Assembly (NCBI RefSeq): GCF_000717025.1
Contig: NZ_JNXG01000013.1
Coordinates: forward strand, 1-64,000
Direction: 5' to 3'
Source: Streptomyces atroolivaceus
GTDB lineage: Bacteria; Actinomycetota; Actinomycetes; Streptomycetales; Streptomycetaceae
Length of the DNA stretch: 64,000 nt
A model generated the notes under the pieces. The model worked only from the letters and a program-made list of their open reading frames with translations. It was not told the origin of the DNA and searched no databases. Positions 42,797 to 51,845 of this stretch are shown here, in pieces; the stretch's first letter is position 1, and every line of letters begins with the position of its first letter. The position numbers and the translations under genes were made by a program.

Positions 42797-43148
42797 AAGA
42801 GCTTTCGCCCCTCCCCCGCGGACCCTGGGCCCGGCCTTCCTCCACGGCCCTGCCCGGCTCTTCGCCACCGTTGCGATCCCCGACACGAGGGACGACATCC
42901 ACGACGAAGCCGAGGTGGAAGCCCGATGACCGTGATGGACGCCGCCCTGATCAGTACGGCGCCGAGCTGACCCGAGCGCTGACCACATCTACCTCGTGAC
43001 TGTCTGCCGTGTGGGCGCTTCCCCGCACGGTGGGCCAGACCAGACTGATCACGTGGCTGGAGGTGTACAGGTTGGTGGGATCTGCGCCGGTCACCAGGAA
43101 CGGGCGGGCGACGGAACGTCACGGGTGACGGCGGCGGGCCGGAACACA

Positions 43149-43189
43149 CGAACGGCCATGCCCCGGAATTTCTGGGGCATGGCCGTTCG
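43149..43189 (-). terminator. Strong hairpin terminator of the suf operon
   Basis: A perfect 16-bp stem (43149-43164 with 43174-43189) and a 9-base loop lie 60 bases beyond the sufT stop. Confidence 0.88.
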
Positions 43190-43249
43190 ACGTGCGGGGA
43201 CGAGGTGTGGCCGAAGCGGCCGACCCCGCCGGAGCGGTGACTCGGACGC

Positions 43250-43588
43250 TCAGACGTTGAAGCCGAGCGCGCGAAGCTGCTCACGGCCGTCGTCGGTGAT
43301 CTTGTCCGGGCCCCACGGCGGCATCCAGACCCAGTTGATCCGCAGCTCGCTGACGATGCCGTCGGTGGCGGACTTCGCCTGGTCCTCGATGACGTCGGTC
43401 AGCGGACAGGCCGCGGACGTCAGCGTCATGTCGAGCGTCGCGATGTTCGCGTCGTCGACGTGGATCCCGTAGATCAGGCCCAGGTTGACGACGTCGATAC
43501 CCAGCTCGGGGTCGACCACGTCGTACAGCGCCTCGCGGACCTCCTCCTCGGAGGCCGGCTTGGTCGTGAGGGTCTCGTTCTCGCTCAT
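43250..43588 (-). CDS. sufT: Fe-S maturation protein SufT (MIP18/DUF59)
   Basis: 112 residues. DUF59 protein helping iron-sulfur cluster insertion. Signature features are EALYDVVDPELGIDVVNLGLIYG (about 18-40) and the cysteine in LTSAACPLTDVIEDQ. ATG 43588 overlaps the sufU stop (ATGA); last gene of the suf operon. Confidence 0.92.
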   Translation of the reverse strand: MSENETLTTKPASEEEVREALYDVVDPELGIDVVNLGLIYGIHVDDANIATLDMTLTSAACPLTDVIEDQAKSATDGIVSELRINWVWMPPWGPDKITDDGREQLRALGFNV

Positions 43589-44040
43589 GCCGTCTTCCCT
43601 TCGGACAGCGCCTGCGCCGTCGCGTCTTTCCACGCCATCCAGCTGAGCAGCGCGCACTTGACCCGGGCCGGGTACTTGGAGACACCGGCGAACGCGACCG
43701 CGTCCTCCAGCACCTCCTCCATCGCGTCGTCCGGCTCCAGCTGCCCCTTGGACTGCATCAGTTCCAGGAAGGTCTCCTGGATCTTCCGCGCCTGACCGAG
43801 CTCCTTGCCGACGAGCAGCTCGTTGAGCACGGAGGCGCTGGCCTGGCTGATGGAGCAGCCCTGGCCCTCGTAACTGACGTCGGCGATGGTCTCGCCTTCG
43901 TATCTCACGCGGAGCGTGATCTCGTCGCCGCACGTCGGGTTGACGTGGTGCACCTCGGCGTCGCCGTCCCGCAGGCCACGCCCGTGGGGGTGCTTGTAGT
44001 GGTCCAGGATCACTTCCTGGTACATGGAATCAAGCTTCAC
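43585..44040 (-). CDS. sufU: SufU sulfur acceptor/Fe-S scaffold
   Basis: 151 residues. Zinc-containing sulfurtransferase/scaffold that takes persulfide from SufS. The three conserved cysteines are in NPTCGDE, EGQGCSIS and VKCALLSW, with the aspartate of CGD as zinc ligand. Starts 18 bases after the sufS stop; overlaps sufT by four bases. Confidence 0.95.
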   Translation of the reverse strand: MKLDSMYQEVILDHYKHPHGRGLRDGDAEVHHVNPTCGDEITLRVRYEGETIADVSYEGQGCSISQASASVLNELLVGKELGQARKIQETFLELMQSKGQLEPDDAMEEVLEDAVAFAGVSKYPARVKCALLSWMAWKDATAQALSEGKTA

Positions 44041-44058
44041 CAGTCAACCCTCTGCCGT

Positions 44059-45327
44059 CTAACCGAAAAAGTTCCGCACGTGCTCCAGCCCGTCCACCAG
44101 GGCGTCGACCTCGGCAGGCGTGGAGTACAGGTAGAACGACGCTCGCGTCGTCGCAGGAATTCCGTACCGCAGGCAGACCGGGCGTGCGCAGTGGTGTCCG
44201 ACCCGGACGGCGATGCCCAGTTCGTCGAGCACCTGACCGACGTCGTGGGGGTGGATGTCGCCGAGCGTGAAGGAGATCGTCGCACCGCGGTCCTCGGCCG
44301 TCGCAGGACCGATGATCCTGAGGTCGGGGACCTCCAGGAGCCGCTTCACCGCGTACTCGGTGATGGCCTGCTCATGGCGGTGGATGTTCTCCATGCCGAT
44401 CGCGGAGAGGTAGTCCACGGCCGCGCCGAGGCCTACGGCCTGCGCGATCGGAGGCGTACCCGCCTCGAACTTGTGCGGAGCGGGGGCGTACGTCGAGGAG
44501 TGCATCGACACGGTCTCGATCATCTCGCCACCGCCGAGGAAGGGCGGGAGGTCCTCCAGGAGCTCCTGCCGTCCCCAGAGCACACCGATGCCCGTCGGGC
44601 CGACCATCTTGTGGCCGGTGAAGGCCACGAAGTCGGCCTGCAGCGCCTGCACGTCGAGCACCATGTGCGGGGCGGCCTGCGAGGCGTCGATGCAGACCAG
44701 CGCGCCGACCTGCTGGGCCCGGCGGATGATCTTCTCGACCGGGTTGATCGTGCCCATGATGTTGGAGACCAGCGTGAAGGAGACGATCTTCGTCTTCTCC
44801 GTGATGATCTCGTCGATGTCCGACAGGTCGAGCCGGCCGTCGTCGGTGATGCCGAACCACTTCAGCTTCGCGCCGGTGCGCTGCGAGAGCAGCTGCCACG
44901 GGACGATGTTGGAGTGGTGCTCCATCTCCGTGGTGACGATCTCGGTGTCGCTGTCGACCCGGTAGGGCTCATCCGCCCAGCCGAGCATGTTGGCCACGAG
45001 GTTGAGCGACTCCGAGGCGTTCTTGGTGAAGATCACCTCGTTGCGGCTGGGTGCGTTGATGAAGGCCGCGACCTTGTCGCGGGCACCTTCGTACAGCGCG
45101 GTGGCCTCCTCCGCGATCGTGTACACACCGCGGTGGACGTTGGCGTTGTGCCGCTCGTAGTACTCGTTGAGAGCATCGAGCACCTGGCGCGGCTTCTGCG
45201 AGGTCGCCGCGCTGTCCAGGTAAACGATCTTCTTGCCGTCGTGGACCGTGCGGTCCAGGATCGGGAAGTCCTTGCGGATCGCCTCGGTGTCGAGGAGGCC
45301 GGAGAGCCCCTGTCGGGCGTCAGTCAC
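44059..45327 (-). CDS. sufS: Cysteine desulfurase SufS
   Basis: 422 residues, PLP enzyme of the SufS class. Mobilises sulfur from cysteine. The PLP lysine is in FVAFTGHKMVGPTG; the persulfide cysteine is in VRVGHHCARPVC; TTEMEHHSNIVPW is also typical. GTG 45327 overlaps the sufC stop (GTGA). Confidence 0.96.
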   Translation of the reverse strand: MTDARQGLSGLLDTEAIRKDFPILDRTVHDGKKIVYLDSAATSQKPRQVLDALNEYYERHNANVHRGVYTIAEEATALYEGARDKVAAFINAPSRNEVIFTKNASESLNLVANMLGWADEPYRVDSDTEIVTTEMEHHSNIVPWQLLSQRTGAKLKWFGITDDGRLDLSDIDEIITEKTKIVSFTLVSNIMGTINPVEKIIRRAQQVGALVCIDASQAAPHMVLDVQALQADFVAFTGHKMVGPTGIGVLWGRQELLEDLPPFLGGGEMIETVSMHSSTYAPAPHKFEAGTPPIAQAVGLGAAVDYLSAIGMENIHRHEQAITEYAVKRLLEVPDLRIIGPATAEDRGATISFTLGDIHPHDVGQVLDELGIAVRVGHHCARPVCLRYGIPATTRASFYLYSTPAEVDALVDGLEHVRNFFG

Positions 45328-46088
45328 GCGGAAGCGCCACCCTTCGTGTAGGCCTCGTAGCCCTCGTTCTCCAGCGTGTCCGCGAGCTCGGCGCCGCCCG
45401 AGGCGGCGATGCGGCCGTTGGCGAAGACATGCACGTAGTCGGGCTTGATGTACTTGAGGATGCGGGTGTAGTGCGTGATCAGCAGGGTGCCGACCTCGCC
45501 GCTCTCGCGCACCCGGTTGACGCCTTCGGAGACGGTCTTCAGCGCGTCGACGTCGAGGCCGGAGTCGGTCTCGTCGAGGATCGCGATCTTCGGCTTGAGG
45601 AGCTCCAGCTGCAGGATCTCGTGGCGCTTCTTCTCACCGCCGGAGAAGCCCTCGTTGACGTTGCGCTCGGCGAAGGCGGGGTCCATCTGGAGCTCGGCCA
45701 TCGCCTCCTTGACCTCCTTCACCCACGTCCGCAGCTTGGGGGCCTCACCGCGGACGGCGGTGGCGGAGGTGCGCAGGAAGTTGGAGACCGAGACACCGGG
45801 GATCTCGACCGGGTACTGCATCGCGAGGAACAGGCCGGCGCGGGCCCGCTCGTCGACGGACATCTCCAGGACGTCCTCGCCGTCCAGGGTCACCGTGCCA
45901 CTCGTGATCGTGTACTTGGGGTGACCCGCGAGCGAGTAGGCGAGGGTGGACTTGCCGGACCCGTTCGGGCCCATGATGGCGTGGGTCTCGCCCTGCTTCA
46001 CGGTCAGGTCGACGCCCTTGAGGATCTCCTTCGTGGCGTTGTCGGCCTCGACGGAGACGTGCAGGTCGCGGATTTCAAGCGTTGCCAT
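45324..46088 (-). CDS. sufC: Fe-S assembly ATPase SufC
   Basis: 254 residues. Cytoplasmic ABC-type ATPase of the SufBCD scaffold. Walker A GPNGSGKST (about 39-47), signature FSGGEKKR, Walker B ILDETDSGLD with the DETDSGLD form specific to SufC, and switch histidine in LLITHYTRIL. ATG 46088 begins 7 bases after the Rieske gene stop. Confidence 0.96.
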   Translation of the reverse strand: MATLEIRDLHVSVEADNATKEILKGVDLTVKQGETHAIMGPNGSGKSTLAYSLAGHPKYTITSGTVTLDGEDVLEMSVDERARAGLFLAMQYPVEIPGVSVSNFLRTSATAVRGEAPKLRTWVKEVKEAMAELQMDPAFAERNVNEGFSGGEKKRHEILQLELLKPKIAILDETDSGLDVDALKTVSEGVNRVRESGEVGTLLITHYTRILKYIKPDYVHVFANGRIAASGGAELADTLENEGYEAYTKGGASA

Positions 46089-46095
46089 GGGTGAC

Positions 46096-46413
46096 TCAGG
46101 ACTCCTGGGTGACGGAGACGAGCACATCGTCCCCTTCGATCTTTACGGGGTATACGGGGACGGGGCGCGTCGCGGGAAGACCGGACGGCTTGCCGGTGCG
46201 GAGGTCGAAGCTCGATCCGTGCAGCCAGCACTCGATCGCGCAGTCCTCCACCTCGCCCTCCGACAGCGAGACGTTCGCGTGCGAGCAGACGTCGTTGATC
46301 GCGAACACCTCGCCCTCGGTGCGGACGACGGAGACCGGCGTGCCGTCGAGCTCCACCCTCTTGGGGGTGTCGTCCTCCAGCTCGCTCAGCGCACAGGCTT
46401 TGACGAAGGCCAT
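46096..46413 (-). CDS. Rieske-type ferredoxin within the suf operon
   Basis: 105 residues. Small Rieske [2Fe-2S] protein with CSHANVSLSEG and CWLHGSSFD as the CxH and CxxH ligand boxes. Annotated in related genomes as a non-heme-iron-oxygenase ferredoxin; placement between sufD and sufC is characteristic of actinobacteria and suggests an electron-transfer role in cluster assembly. One base separates it from sufD. Confidence 0.93.
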   Translation of the reverse strand: MAFVKACALSELEDDTPKRVELDGTPVSVVRTEGEVFAINDVCSHANVSLSEGEVEDCAIECWLHGSSFDLRTGKPSGLPATRPVPVYPVKIEGDDVLVSVTQES

Positions 46414-46414
46414 C

Positions 46415-47596
46415 TCAGACCGACGCCTTCAGCTCGGCCTCGATCTTGTCGAGGAGCCGGGCCTCGACGTCGGGCAGGCCGATCTGCTGGACCAGCTCGG
46501 CGAAGAAGCCGCGCACGACGAGCCGGCGGGCCTCCTCGGCCGGGATGCCGCGGGACTGCAGGTAGAACAGCTGCTCGTCGTCGAACCGGCCGGTCGCCGA
46601 TGCGTGGCCGGCGCCGACGATCTCGCCGGTCTCGATCTCCAGGTTCGGTACGGAGTCGACACGGGCACCGTCGGTGAGAACCAGGTTGCGGTTCATCTCG
46701 TAGGTGTCGGTGCCCTCGGCGGCGGCCTGGATGAGCACGTCGCCGATCCATACGGCGTGGGCGTCGTCGCCCTGGAGCGCACCCTTGTACACCGCGTTGG
46801 ACTTGCAGTGCGGGGTGTTGTGGTCGACCAGGAGACGGTGCTCCTGGTGCTGGCCCTTGTCGGTGAAGTACAGACCGAAGAGCTCGGCCTCGCCGCCGGG
46901 GGCGGCGTAGGCGACCCGCGGGTGGAGACGGACCAGGTCCCCGCCGAACGTCACGATGATCGACTTGAAGGAGGCGTCACGGCCGACCAGCGCGTTGTGC
47001 TGACCGACGTGGACGGCCGTGTCGTCCCAGTCCTGGACGGAGACGACGGTCAGCTTCGCACCGTCGCCCAGGACGTAGTCGACATTGGCCGCGAGCACCG
47101 CGTCACCGGTGTGGTCGATGACGACGACCGCCTCGGCGAAGGCGCCCAGCTCGATGAGCTGGTGTCCGTAGGCCACACCGCCCTCGCCGTGCACGGTGAT
47201 CCGGACCGGCTCGGTGAGCACGGCCTCCTTGGCGACCGTGACGACCGAGGCGTGCTGGAAGGACGAGTACGCCTGGGCGGCGACCCGGTCCACCGGGGTG
47301 CCGGCCCTGCCGAGCCGCGCGTCGTCACGGCCGACGGTCTCGACCGTGACGCCGGACGGCGCCTCGACGACGACCTTGACGCCGTCACCGGTGGCGACGG
47401 CGGTGCCGTCGTGCAGGCCGCGCAGCCGCTCCAGCGGCGTGAACCGCCACTCCTCCTCGCGGCCGTGCGGGACCGGGAAGTCCGCGACGTCGAAGGACGG
47501 GGGGGCGCTCATGCGCGTGGCGACGGTGGACTCGGCCGCCACCGCGATGGACCCGGCGGTGGTGGAGCCCGCAGGGATGTTCTGAGCCTCAGCCAT
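46415..47596 (-). CDS. sufD: Fe-S cluster assembly protein SufD
   Basis: 393 residues. Partner of SufB and SufC in the scaffold. The start segment FPVPHGREEEWRFTPLERL and the C-terminal GRFDDEQLFYLQSRGIPAEEARRLVVRGF are typical. ATG 47596 matches the usual N-terminus; TTG 47626 would extend it by 10 residues and has a weak GAAGAG before it. Confidence 0.93.
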   Translation of the reverse strand: MAEAQNIPAGSTTAGSIAVAAESTVATRMSAPPSFDVADFPVPHGREEEWRFTPLERLRGLHDGTAVATGDGVKVVVEAPSGVTVETVGRDDARLGRAGTPVDRVAAQAYSSFQHASVVTVAKEAVLTEPVRITVHGEGGVAYGHQLIELGAFAEAVVVIDHTGDAVLAANVDYVLGDGAKLTVVSVQDWDDTAVHVGQHNALVGRDASFKSIIVTFGGDLVRLHPRVAYAAPGGEAELFGLYFTDKGQHQEHRLLVDHNTPHCKSNAVYKGALQGDDAHAVWIGDVLIQAAAEGTDTYEMNRNLVLTDGARVDSVPNLEIETGEIVGAGHASATGRFDDEQLFYLQSRGIPAEEARRLVVRGFFAELVQQIGLPDVEARLLDKIEAELKASV

Positions 47597-47656
47597 GGCT
47601 GTCGTAGTGCTCGCTTTCTCAGTCAAGAACTCTTCGGGACGCGGTCGGCGGGCGTG

Positions 47657-49078
47657 CTAGCCGACCGAGCCCTCCATCTGCAGCTCGATCAGCCGGTTGA
47701 GCTCCAGGGCGTACTCCATGGGCAGCTCCTTGGCGATCGGCTCGACGAAGCCGCGCACGATCATCGCCATGGCCTCGAACTCCGTCATGCCGCGGCTCAT
47801 CAGGTAGAAGAGCTGGTCCTCGGAGACCTTGGAGACGGTCGCCTCGTGACCCATCGACACGTCGTCCTCGCGGACGTCCACGTACGGGTAGGTGTCCGAG
47901 CGGGAGATGGTGTCCACGAGCAGTGCGTCGCACAGCACGTTGGACTTGGCGCCCGGCGCACCCTCGCCGATCTCGATGAGACCGCGGTAGGAGGTGCGGC
48001 CACCGCCTCGCGCCACCGACTTGGAGACGATGTTGGAGGAGGTGTTCGGTGCCATGTGGACCATCTTGGCGCCGGCGTCCTGGTGCTGGCCCTCGCCCGC
48101 GAAGGCGATGGACAGGGTCTCGCCCTTGGCGTGCTCGCCCATCAGGTAGACGGCCGGGTACTTCATGGTGACCTTGGAGCCGATGTTGCCGTCGACCCAC
48201 TCCATGGTCGCGCCCTCGTACGCCACGGCGCGCTTGGTGACGAGGTTGTAGACGTTGTTCGACCAGTTCTGGATCGTCGTGTAGCGGCAGCGGCCGCCCT
48301 TCTTCACGATGATCTCGACGACCGCGGAGTGCAGGGAGTCCGAGGAGTAGATCGGCGCGGTGCAGCCCTCGACGTAGTGGACGTAGGCGTCCTCGTCGAC
48401 GATGATCAGCGTCCGCTCGAACTGGCCCATGTTCTCCGTGTTGATACGGAAGTAGGCCTGGAGCGGGATCTCCACGTGCACGCCCTTCGGCACGTAGATG
48501 AAGGAGCCGCCGGACCACACGGCCGAGTTCAGCGAGGCGAACTTGTTGTCACCGACGGGGATGACGGTGCCGAAGTACTCCTTGAAGAGCTCCGGGTGCT
48601 CCTTCAGCGCGGTGTCGGTGTCCATGAAGATGACACCCTGCGCCTCCAGCTCCTCGTTGATCTGGTGGTAGACGACCTCGGACTCGTACTGCGCGGCGAC
48701 GCCGGCGACGAGGCGCTGCTTCTCCGCCTCGGGGATGCCGAGCTTGTCGTACGTGTTCTTGATGTCCTCGGGCAGGTCCTCCCAGGACTCCGCCTGCTTC
48801 TCCGTGGACCGCACGAAGTACTTGATGTTGTCGAAGTCGATGCCCGACAGGTCCGAGCCCCAGTTCGGCATGGGCTTCTTGCCGAACAGCTTCAGGCCCT
48901 TGAGACGGAGCTTCAGCATCCACTCCGGCTCGTTCTTCTTCTCCGAGATGTCGCGGACGACAGCTTCGGACAGGCCGCGCTTCGCCGCCGCGCCTGCCGC
49001 GTCGGAGTCGGCCCAGCCGAATTCGTACGTGCCCAGACCCTCGAGCTCAGGGTGGGCAGTCTCCGTGGGGAGCGTCAT
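47657..49078 (-). CDS. sufB: Fe-S cluster assembly protein SufB
   Basis: 473 residues. Main scaffold protein. [34 protein letters not shown] and [21 protein letters not shown] are strongly conserved features, with the scaffold cysteine region [22 protein letters not shown] precedes ATG 49078, which overlaps the regulator's stop (ATGA). Confidence 0.95.
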   Translation of the reverse strand: MTLPTETAHPELEGLGTYEFGWADSDAAGAAAKRGLSEAVVRDISEKKNEPEWMLKLRLKGLKLFGKKPMPNWGSDLSGIDFDNIKYFVRSTEKQAESWEDLPEDIKNTYDKLGIPEAEKQRLVAGVAAQYESEVVYHQINEELEAQGVIFMDTDTALKEHPELFKEYFGTVIPVGDNKFASLNSAVWSGGSFIYVPKGVHVEIPLQAYFRINTENMGQFERTLIIVDEDAYVHYVEGCTAPIYSSDSLHSAVVEIIVKKGGRCRYTTIQNWSNNVYNLVTKRAVAYEGATMEWVDGNIGSKVTMKYPAVYLMGEHAKGETLSIAFAGEGQHQDAGAKMVHMAPNTSSNIVSKSVARGGGRTSYRGLIEIGEGAPGAKSNVLCDALLVDTISRSDTYPYVDVREDDVSMGHEATVSKVSEDQLFYLMSRGMTEFEAMAMIVRGFVEPIAKELPMEYALELNRLIELQMEGSVG

Positions 49079-49815
49079 GCGGGGTTCCTCCCGGCCGTAC
49101 TTGCAGATGCTGAATGGGTGGTCTGTGGTGCTGTGGGGCTGCTGCGCGGAACGAACGTCGTGCACACACCGTCGCCGTGGGCGAGAGTGGCGAGACGCTG
49201 CACATGGGTCCCGAGCAGGCTGGAGAAGAATTCCGTCTCCGCCTCGCACAGCTGCGGGAACTGCTCGGCTACGTGCGCGACCGGGCAGTGGTGCTGGCAC
49301 AGTTGCTCGCCCTGCTGAGCGCCCGGCGCGCTACGCGCCGTAGCAGCGTACCCGTCGGCGGACAAGGCCTTGGCCAAGGCCTCGGTCCGCGCCTCGGGGT
49401 CCGCGGCCTCGATCACGGCACGGTACGCGTCGGACTGGGCGGCCATCCTGGCGCGGGCGAAAGCGACGAGCGCCTCGTCCCCCGCCGTGTCGGCGATCCA
49501 GCGCAGCGCGTCGACGGCGAGCTTGTCGTAGGACTGGTCGAACGCGTCCCGGCCGCAGTCGGTGAGGGCGAAGACCTTGGCGGGACGGCCACGGGTCCGC
49601 GCCCCGTACACCCGCTGCTCGCGGGCCTCGACGACGTCGTCGGACACGAGGGCGTCCAGATGGCGGCGAACCGCCGCCTGTGTCAGGCCGACGCGCTGGG
49701 CGATGTCGGCGGCGGTGGACGGGCCGTGGTCCAGGATGGAGCGCGCGACCCGGTTGCGCGTCGAGCGCTCACCGGTCGCGAGTTCCTCCTGAGGAGCCTC
49801 GCCAACGTATTTCAC
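49075..49815 (-). CDS. sufR: SufR-type Fe-S sensing repressor
   Basis: 246 residues. Winged helix ([33 protein letters not shown], about 34-66) and a C-terminal domain with cysteines in [22 protein letters not shown], which ligate a [4Fe-4S] cluster in the family. Likely represses the whole operon when clusters suffice. GTG 49815 gives the familiar N-terminus [23 protein letters not shown], but the good GGAGGA lies 24 bases upstream, next to ATG 49823 of a three-codon frame (M-A-L-stop) that overlaps the GTG. TTG 49851 is a further alternative. Confidence 0.9.
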   Translation of the reverse strand: MKYVGEAPQEELATGERSTRNRVARSILDHGPSTAADIAQRVGLTQAAVRRHLDALVSDDVVEAREQRVYGARTRGRPAKVFALTDCGRDAFDQSYDKLAVDALRWIADTAGDEALVAFARARMAAQSDAYRAVIEAADPEARTEALAKALSADGYAATARSAPGAQQGEQLCQHHCPVAHVAEQFPQLCEAETEFFSSLLGTHVQRLATLAHGDGVCTTFVPRSSPTAPQTTHSASASTAGRNPA

Positions 49816-49884
49816 AACGCCATTGTTGCGTAATTCCTCCGGGCGTGACAACCCGCCTCGGAGCCGGACACGGTGCCCTTCATC

Positions 49885-49902
49885 ACTTAGGTAGACCTAA
49901 GT
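49885..49902. promoter_or_regulatory. 18-bp perfect palindrome in the suf promoter region
   Basis: ACTTAGGTAGACCTAAGT: 8-bp arms, 2-bp spacer, 70 bases upstream of sufR. Probable SufR operator. The TTAGGT/ACCTAA halves recall iron boxes but the spacing is too short for DmdR/IdeR. Confidence 0.7.
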
Positions 49903-50049
49903 TGACCTGCGGAAACAGGCGATCACAGCAGGCCGTCGCAGGTGGCCGCCCTCCGGGCCGGTCCACGGCCGGGCCGGCGGGAGGGCTCGGAAGAGCTGGG
50001 GGAACCCGGCGCGCCGGACCCCTCACCTGCCAGCCTAGACTTGCCCGCC

Positions 50050-50976
50050 ATGAGCAGCGAGCCCGTCGTACAGGCCAGGGGTCTGGTCAAGCGGTACGGC
50101 ACCAGAACGGCGGTCGACGGCCTCGATCTGGAGGTCGCGGCGGGCGCGGTGACCGCGGTCCTCGGCCCCAACGGCGCAGGCAAGACCACCACGGTCGAGA
50201 CCTGCGAGGGATACCGCCGTCCGGACGAGGGGACCGTACGGGTCCTCGGCCTGGACCCGGTCGCGGATGCCGCCGCGCTCCGTCCCCGCATCGGCGTGAT
50301 GCTGCAGTCCGGCGGGGTCTACTCCGGCGCCCGCGCCGACGAGATGCTCCGCCACATGGCGAAGCTCCACGCCCATCCGCTGGACGTCGGCGCGCTCGTC
50401 GAGCGGCTCGGACTCGGCAGCTGCGGCCGCACCACCTACCGGCGGCTCTCGGGCGGCCAGCAGCAGCGGCTCGCGCTGGCGATGGCCGTCGTCGGCCGCC
50501 CCGAGCTGGTCTTCCTCGACGAGCCGACGGCGGGGCTCGACCCGCAGGCCCGCCGCTCGACCTGGGACCTGATCAGGGAGCTGCGCACCGACGGGGTGTC
50601 GGTCGTCCTCACCACCCACTTCATGGACGAGGCCGAGGCACTCGCCGACGACGTCGCCGTCATCGACGCGGGACGGGTCATCGCCCAGGGCAGCCCGGAG
50701 CAGCTGTGCCGAGGCGGCGCCGAGAACACCCTGCGCTTCACCGGCCGCCCCGGTCTGGACCTCGGCTCCCTGCTGAAGGCACTGCCCGACGGCAGCCAGG
50801 CCGACGAGCTGACCACCGGCGCCTACCGCATCGCCGGGCAGATCGACCCCGAGCTGCTGGCGACCGTGACGTCCTGGTGCGCCCAGCACGGCGTGATGCC
50901 GGAGGGCATCGCGGTGGAGCGGCACACCCTCGAGGACGTCTTCCTGGAACTGACCGGCAAGGAGCTGCGCGCATGA
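50050..50976 (+). CDS. ABC transporter ATP-binding protein (drug-export type)
   Basis: 308 residues. Walker A GPNGAGKTTT, signature RRLSGGQQQRLALA, Walker B LVFLDEPTAGLD and H-loop VVLTTHFMDEAEAL. The C-terminal 90 residues match DrrA/DUF4162-type exporters (HTLEDVFLELTGKELRA). Divergent from sufR. ATGA overlap with the permease gene. From position only, a link to redox or heme metabolism is possible. Confidence 0.93.
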   Translation: MSSEPVVQARGLVKRYGTRTAVDGLDLEVAAGAVTAVLGPNGAGKTTTVETCEGYRRPDEGTVRVLGLDPVADAAALRPRIGVMLQSGGVYSGARADEMLRHMAKLHAHPLDVGALVERLGLGSCGRTTYRRLSGGQQQRLALAMAVVGRPELVFLDEPTAGLDPQARRSTWDLIRELRTDGVSVVLTTHFMDEAEALADDVAVIDAGRVIAQGSPEQLCRGGAENTLRFTGRPGLDLGSLLKALPDGSQADELTTGAYRIAGQIDPELLATVTSWCAQHGVMPEGIAVERHTLEDVFLELTGKELRA

Positions 50977-51740
50977 GCGCCGGTACGTACACCCCGCGCC
51001 CCGGCGCCGCCCCCCTCCCCCGCATGATCGCCGCGCAGGCAGCCCTGGAGACCAGGATGCTCCTGCGCAACGGCGAGCAGCTCCTGCTGACCGTGGTCAT
51101 CCCGGCACTGCTGCTCGTGCTGTTCAGCGCGGTCGACATCATCGACACGGGCGCGGGCGAGCCGGTCGACTTCCTGGCGCCGGGCGTCCTCGCGCTCGCG
51201 GTGATGTCCACGGCCTTCACGGGCCAGGCCATCGCGACCGGTTTCGAGCGGCGCTACGGGGTGCTCAAGCGGCTCGGCGCCTCGCCCCTGCCCCGCTGGG
51301 GCCTGATGGCGGCGAAGACCCTCTCGGTGCTGGTCACGGAGGTACTGCAGGTCGCCCTTCTCACCGTGATCGCGTTCGCCCTGGGCTGGGCGCCCGAGGG
51401 CAACCCGCTCGCGGTGCTGCTGCTCCTCCTGCTGGGCACCGTGGCGTTCTCCGGGCTCGGGCTGCTGATGGCGGGGACGCTGAAGGCGGAGGCGACGCTG
51501 GCCGCGGCCAACCTGGTCTTCCTGCTGCTCCTGGTCGGCGGCGGGGTGATCGTGCCGCTGGACAGGTTCCCGGACGCGGCGCAGTCGGTCCTGGGTCTGC
51601 TTCCGATCTCGGCACTCTCCGACGGGCTCAGGGACGTCCTGCAGCACGGCACGGCGATGCCCTGGGCCGACGCGGCGGTCCTGGCCGTCTGGGCGGTGCT
51701 GGGGCTGGGCGCCGCGGCCAGGTTCTTCCGCTGGGAGTAG
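50973..51740 (+). CDS. ABC-2 type transporter permease
   Basis: 255 residues, six hydrophobic helices, with the ABC-2 consensus region AIATGFERRYGVLKRLGASPLPRWGLMAAKTLS. Partner of the preceding ATPase. The substrate is not deducible. In ATGA overlap with the ATPase; an AG-rich gap of 105 bases separates it from ctaA. Confidence 0.92.
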   Translation: MSAGTYTPRPGAAPLPRMIAAQAALETRMLLRNGEQLLLTVVIPALLLVLFSAVDIIDTGAGEPVDFLAPGVLALAVMSTAFTGQAIATGFERRYGVLKRLGASPLPRWGLMAAKTLSVLVTEVLQVALLTVIAFALGWAPEGNPLAVLLLLLLGTVAFSGLGLLMAGTLKAEATLAAANLVFLLLLVGGGVIVPLDRFPDAAQSVLGLLPISALSDGLRDVLQHGTAMPWADAAVLAVWAVLGLGAAARFFRWE

Positions 51741-51845
51741 GGCACGGGAGCAGGACAGGCGGGACATACCGCCGGTGTCCCGGCGCATCCGGGATCGGCA
51801 CCCCCTCGTGAAAACATGCACAAGCCGTTGCCTACGATGGTCCGC

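Larger units (their letters stand above)
41908..43249. other. Accessory gap with decayed-looking sequence
   Basis: About 1.3 kb with no confident gene. GC is locally lower around 41980-42300. A stretch at 42408-42776 on the minus strand keeps coding-type codon bias, and a related sequence occurs at 42773-42988. A 26-base imperfect repeat (42417-42443 and 42771-42796) marks the two. The suf terminator lies at the right end. No tRNA or transposase remnant was recognised. Confidence 0.4.

Noticed and set aside
42793..42931. 45-codon + strand frame (MLRAFAPPPRTLGPAF...) with GC-ending codons
   Set aside because: No ribosome binding site or recognised homology, and it overlaps the minus-strand remnant. 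Kept only as part of the decayed region.
41908..43249. tRNA gene, integration site or transposase remnant in the accessory gap
   Set aside because: No cloverleaf, CCA end, terminal inverted repeat or DDE motif was found by reading both strands.
46082..49318. 1078-codon + strand open frame over the suf operon
   Set aside because: Antisense shadow of Rieske, sufD and sufB; low-complexity Leu/Asp/Val-rich protein with no motif.
49885..49902. Classical DmdR/IdeR iron box
   Set aside because: Half-sites TTAGGT/ACCTAA are separated by 2 bases instead of about 7, so it does not fit the 19-bp iron box.
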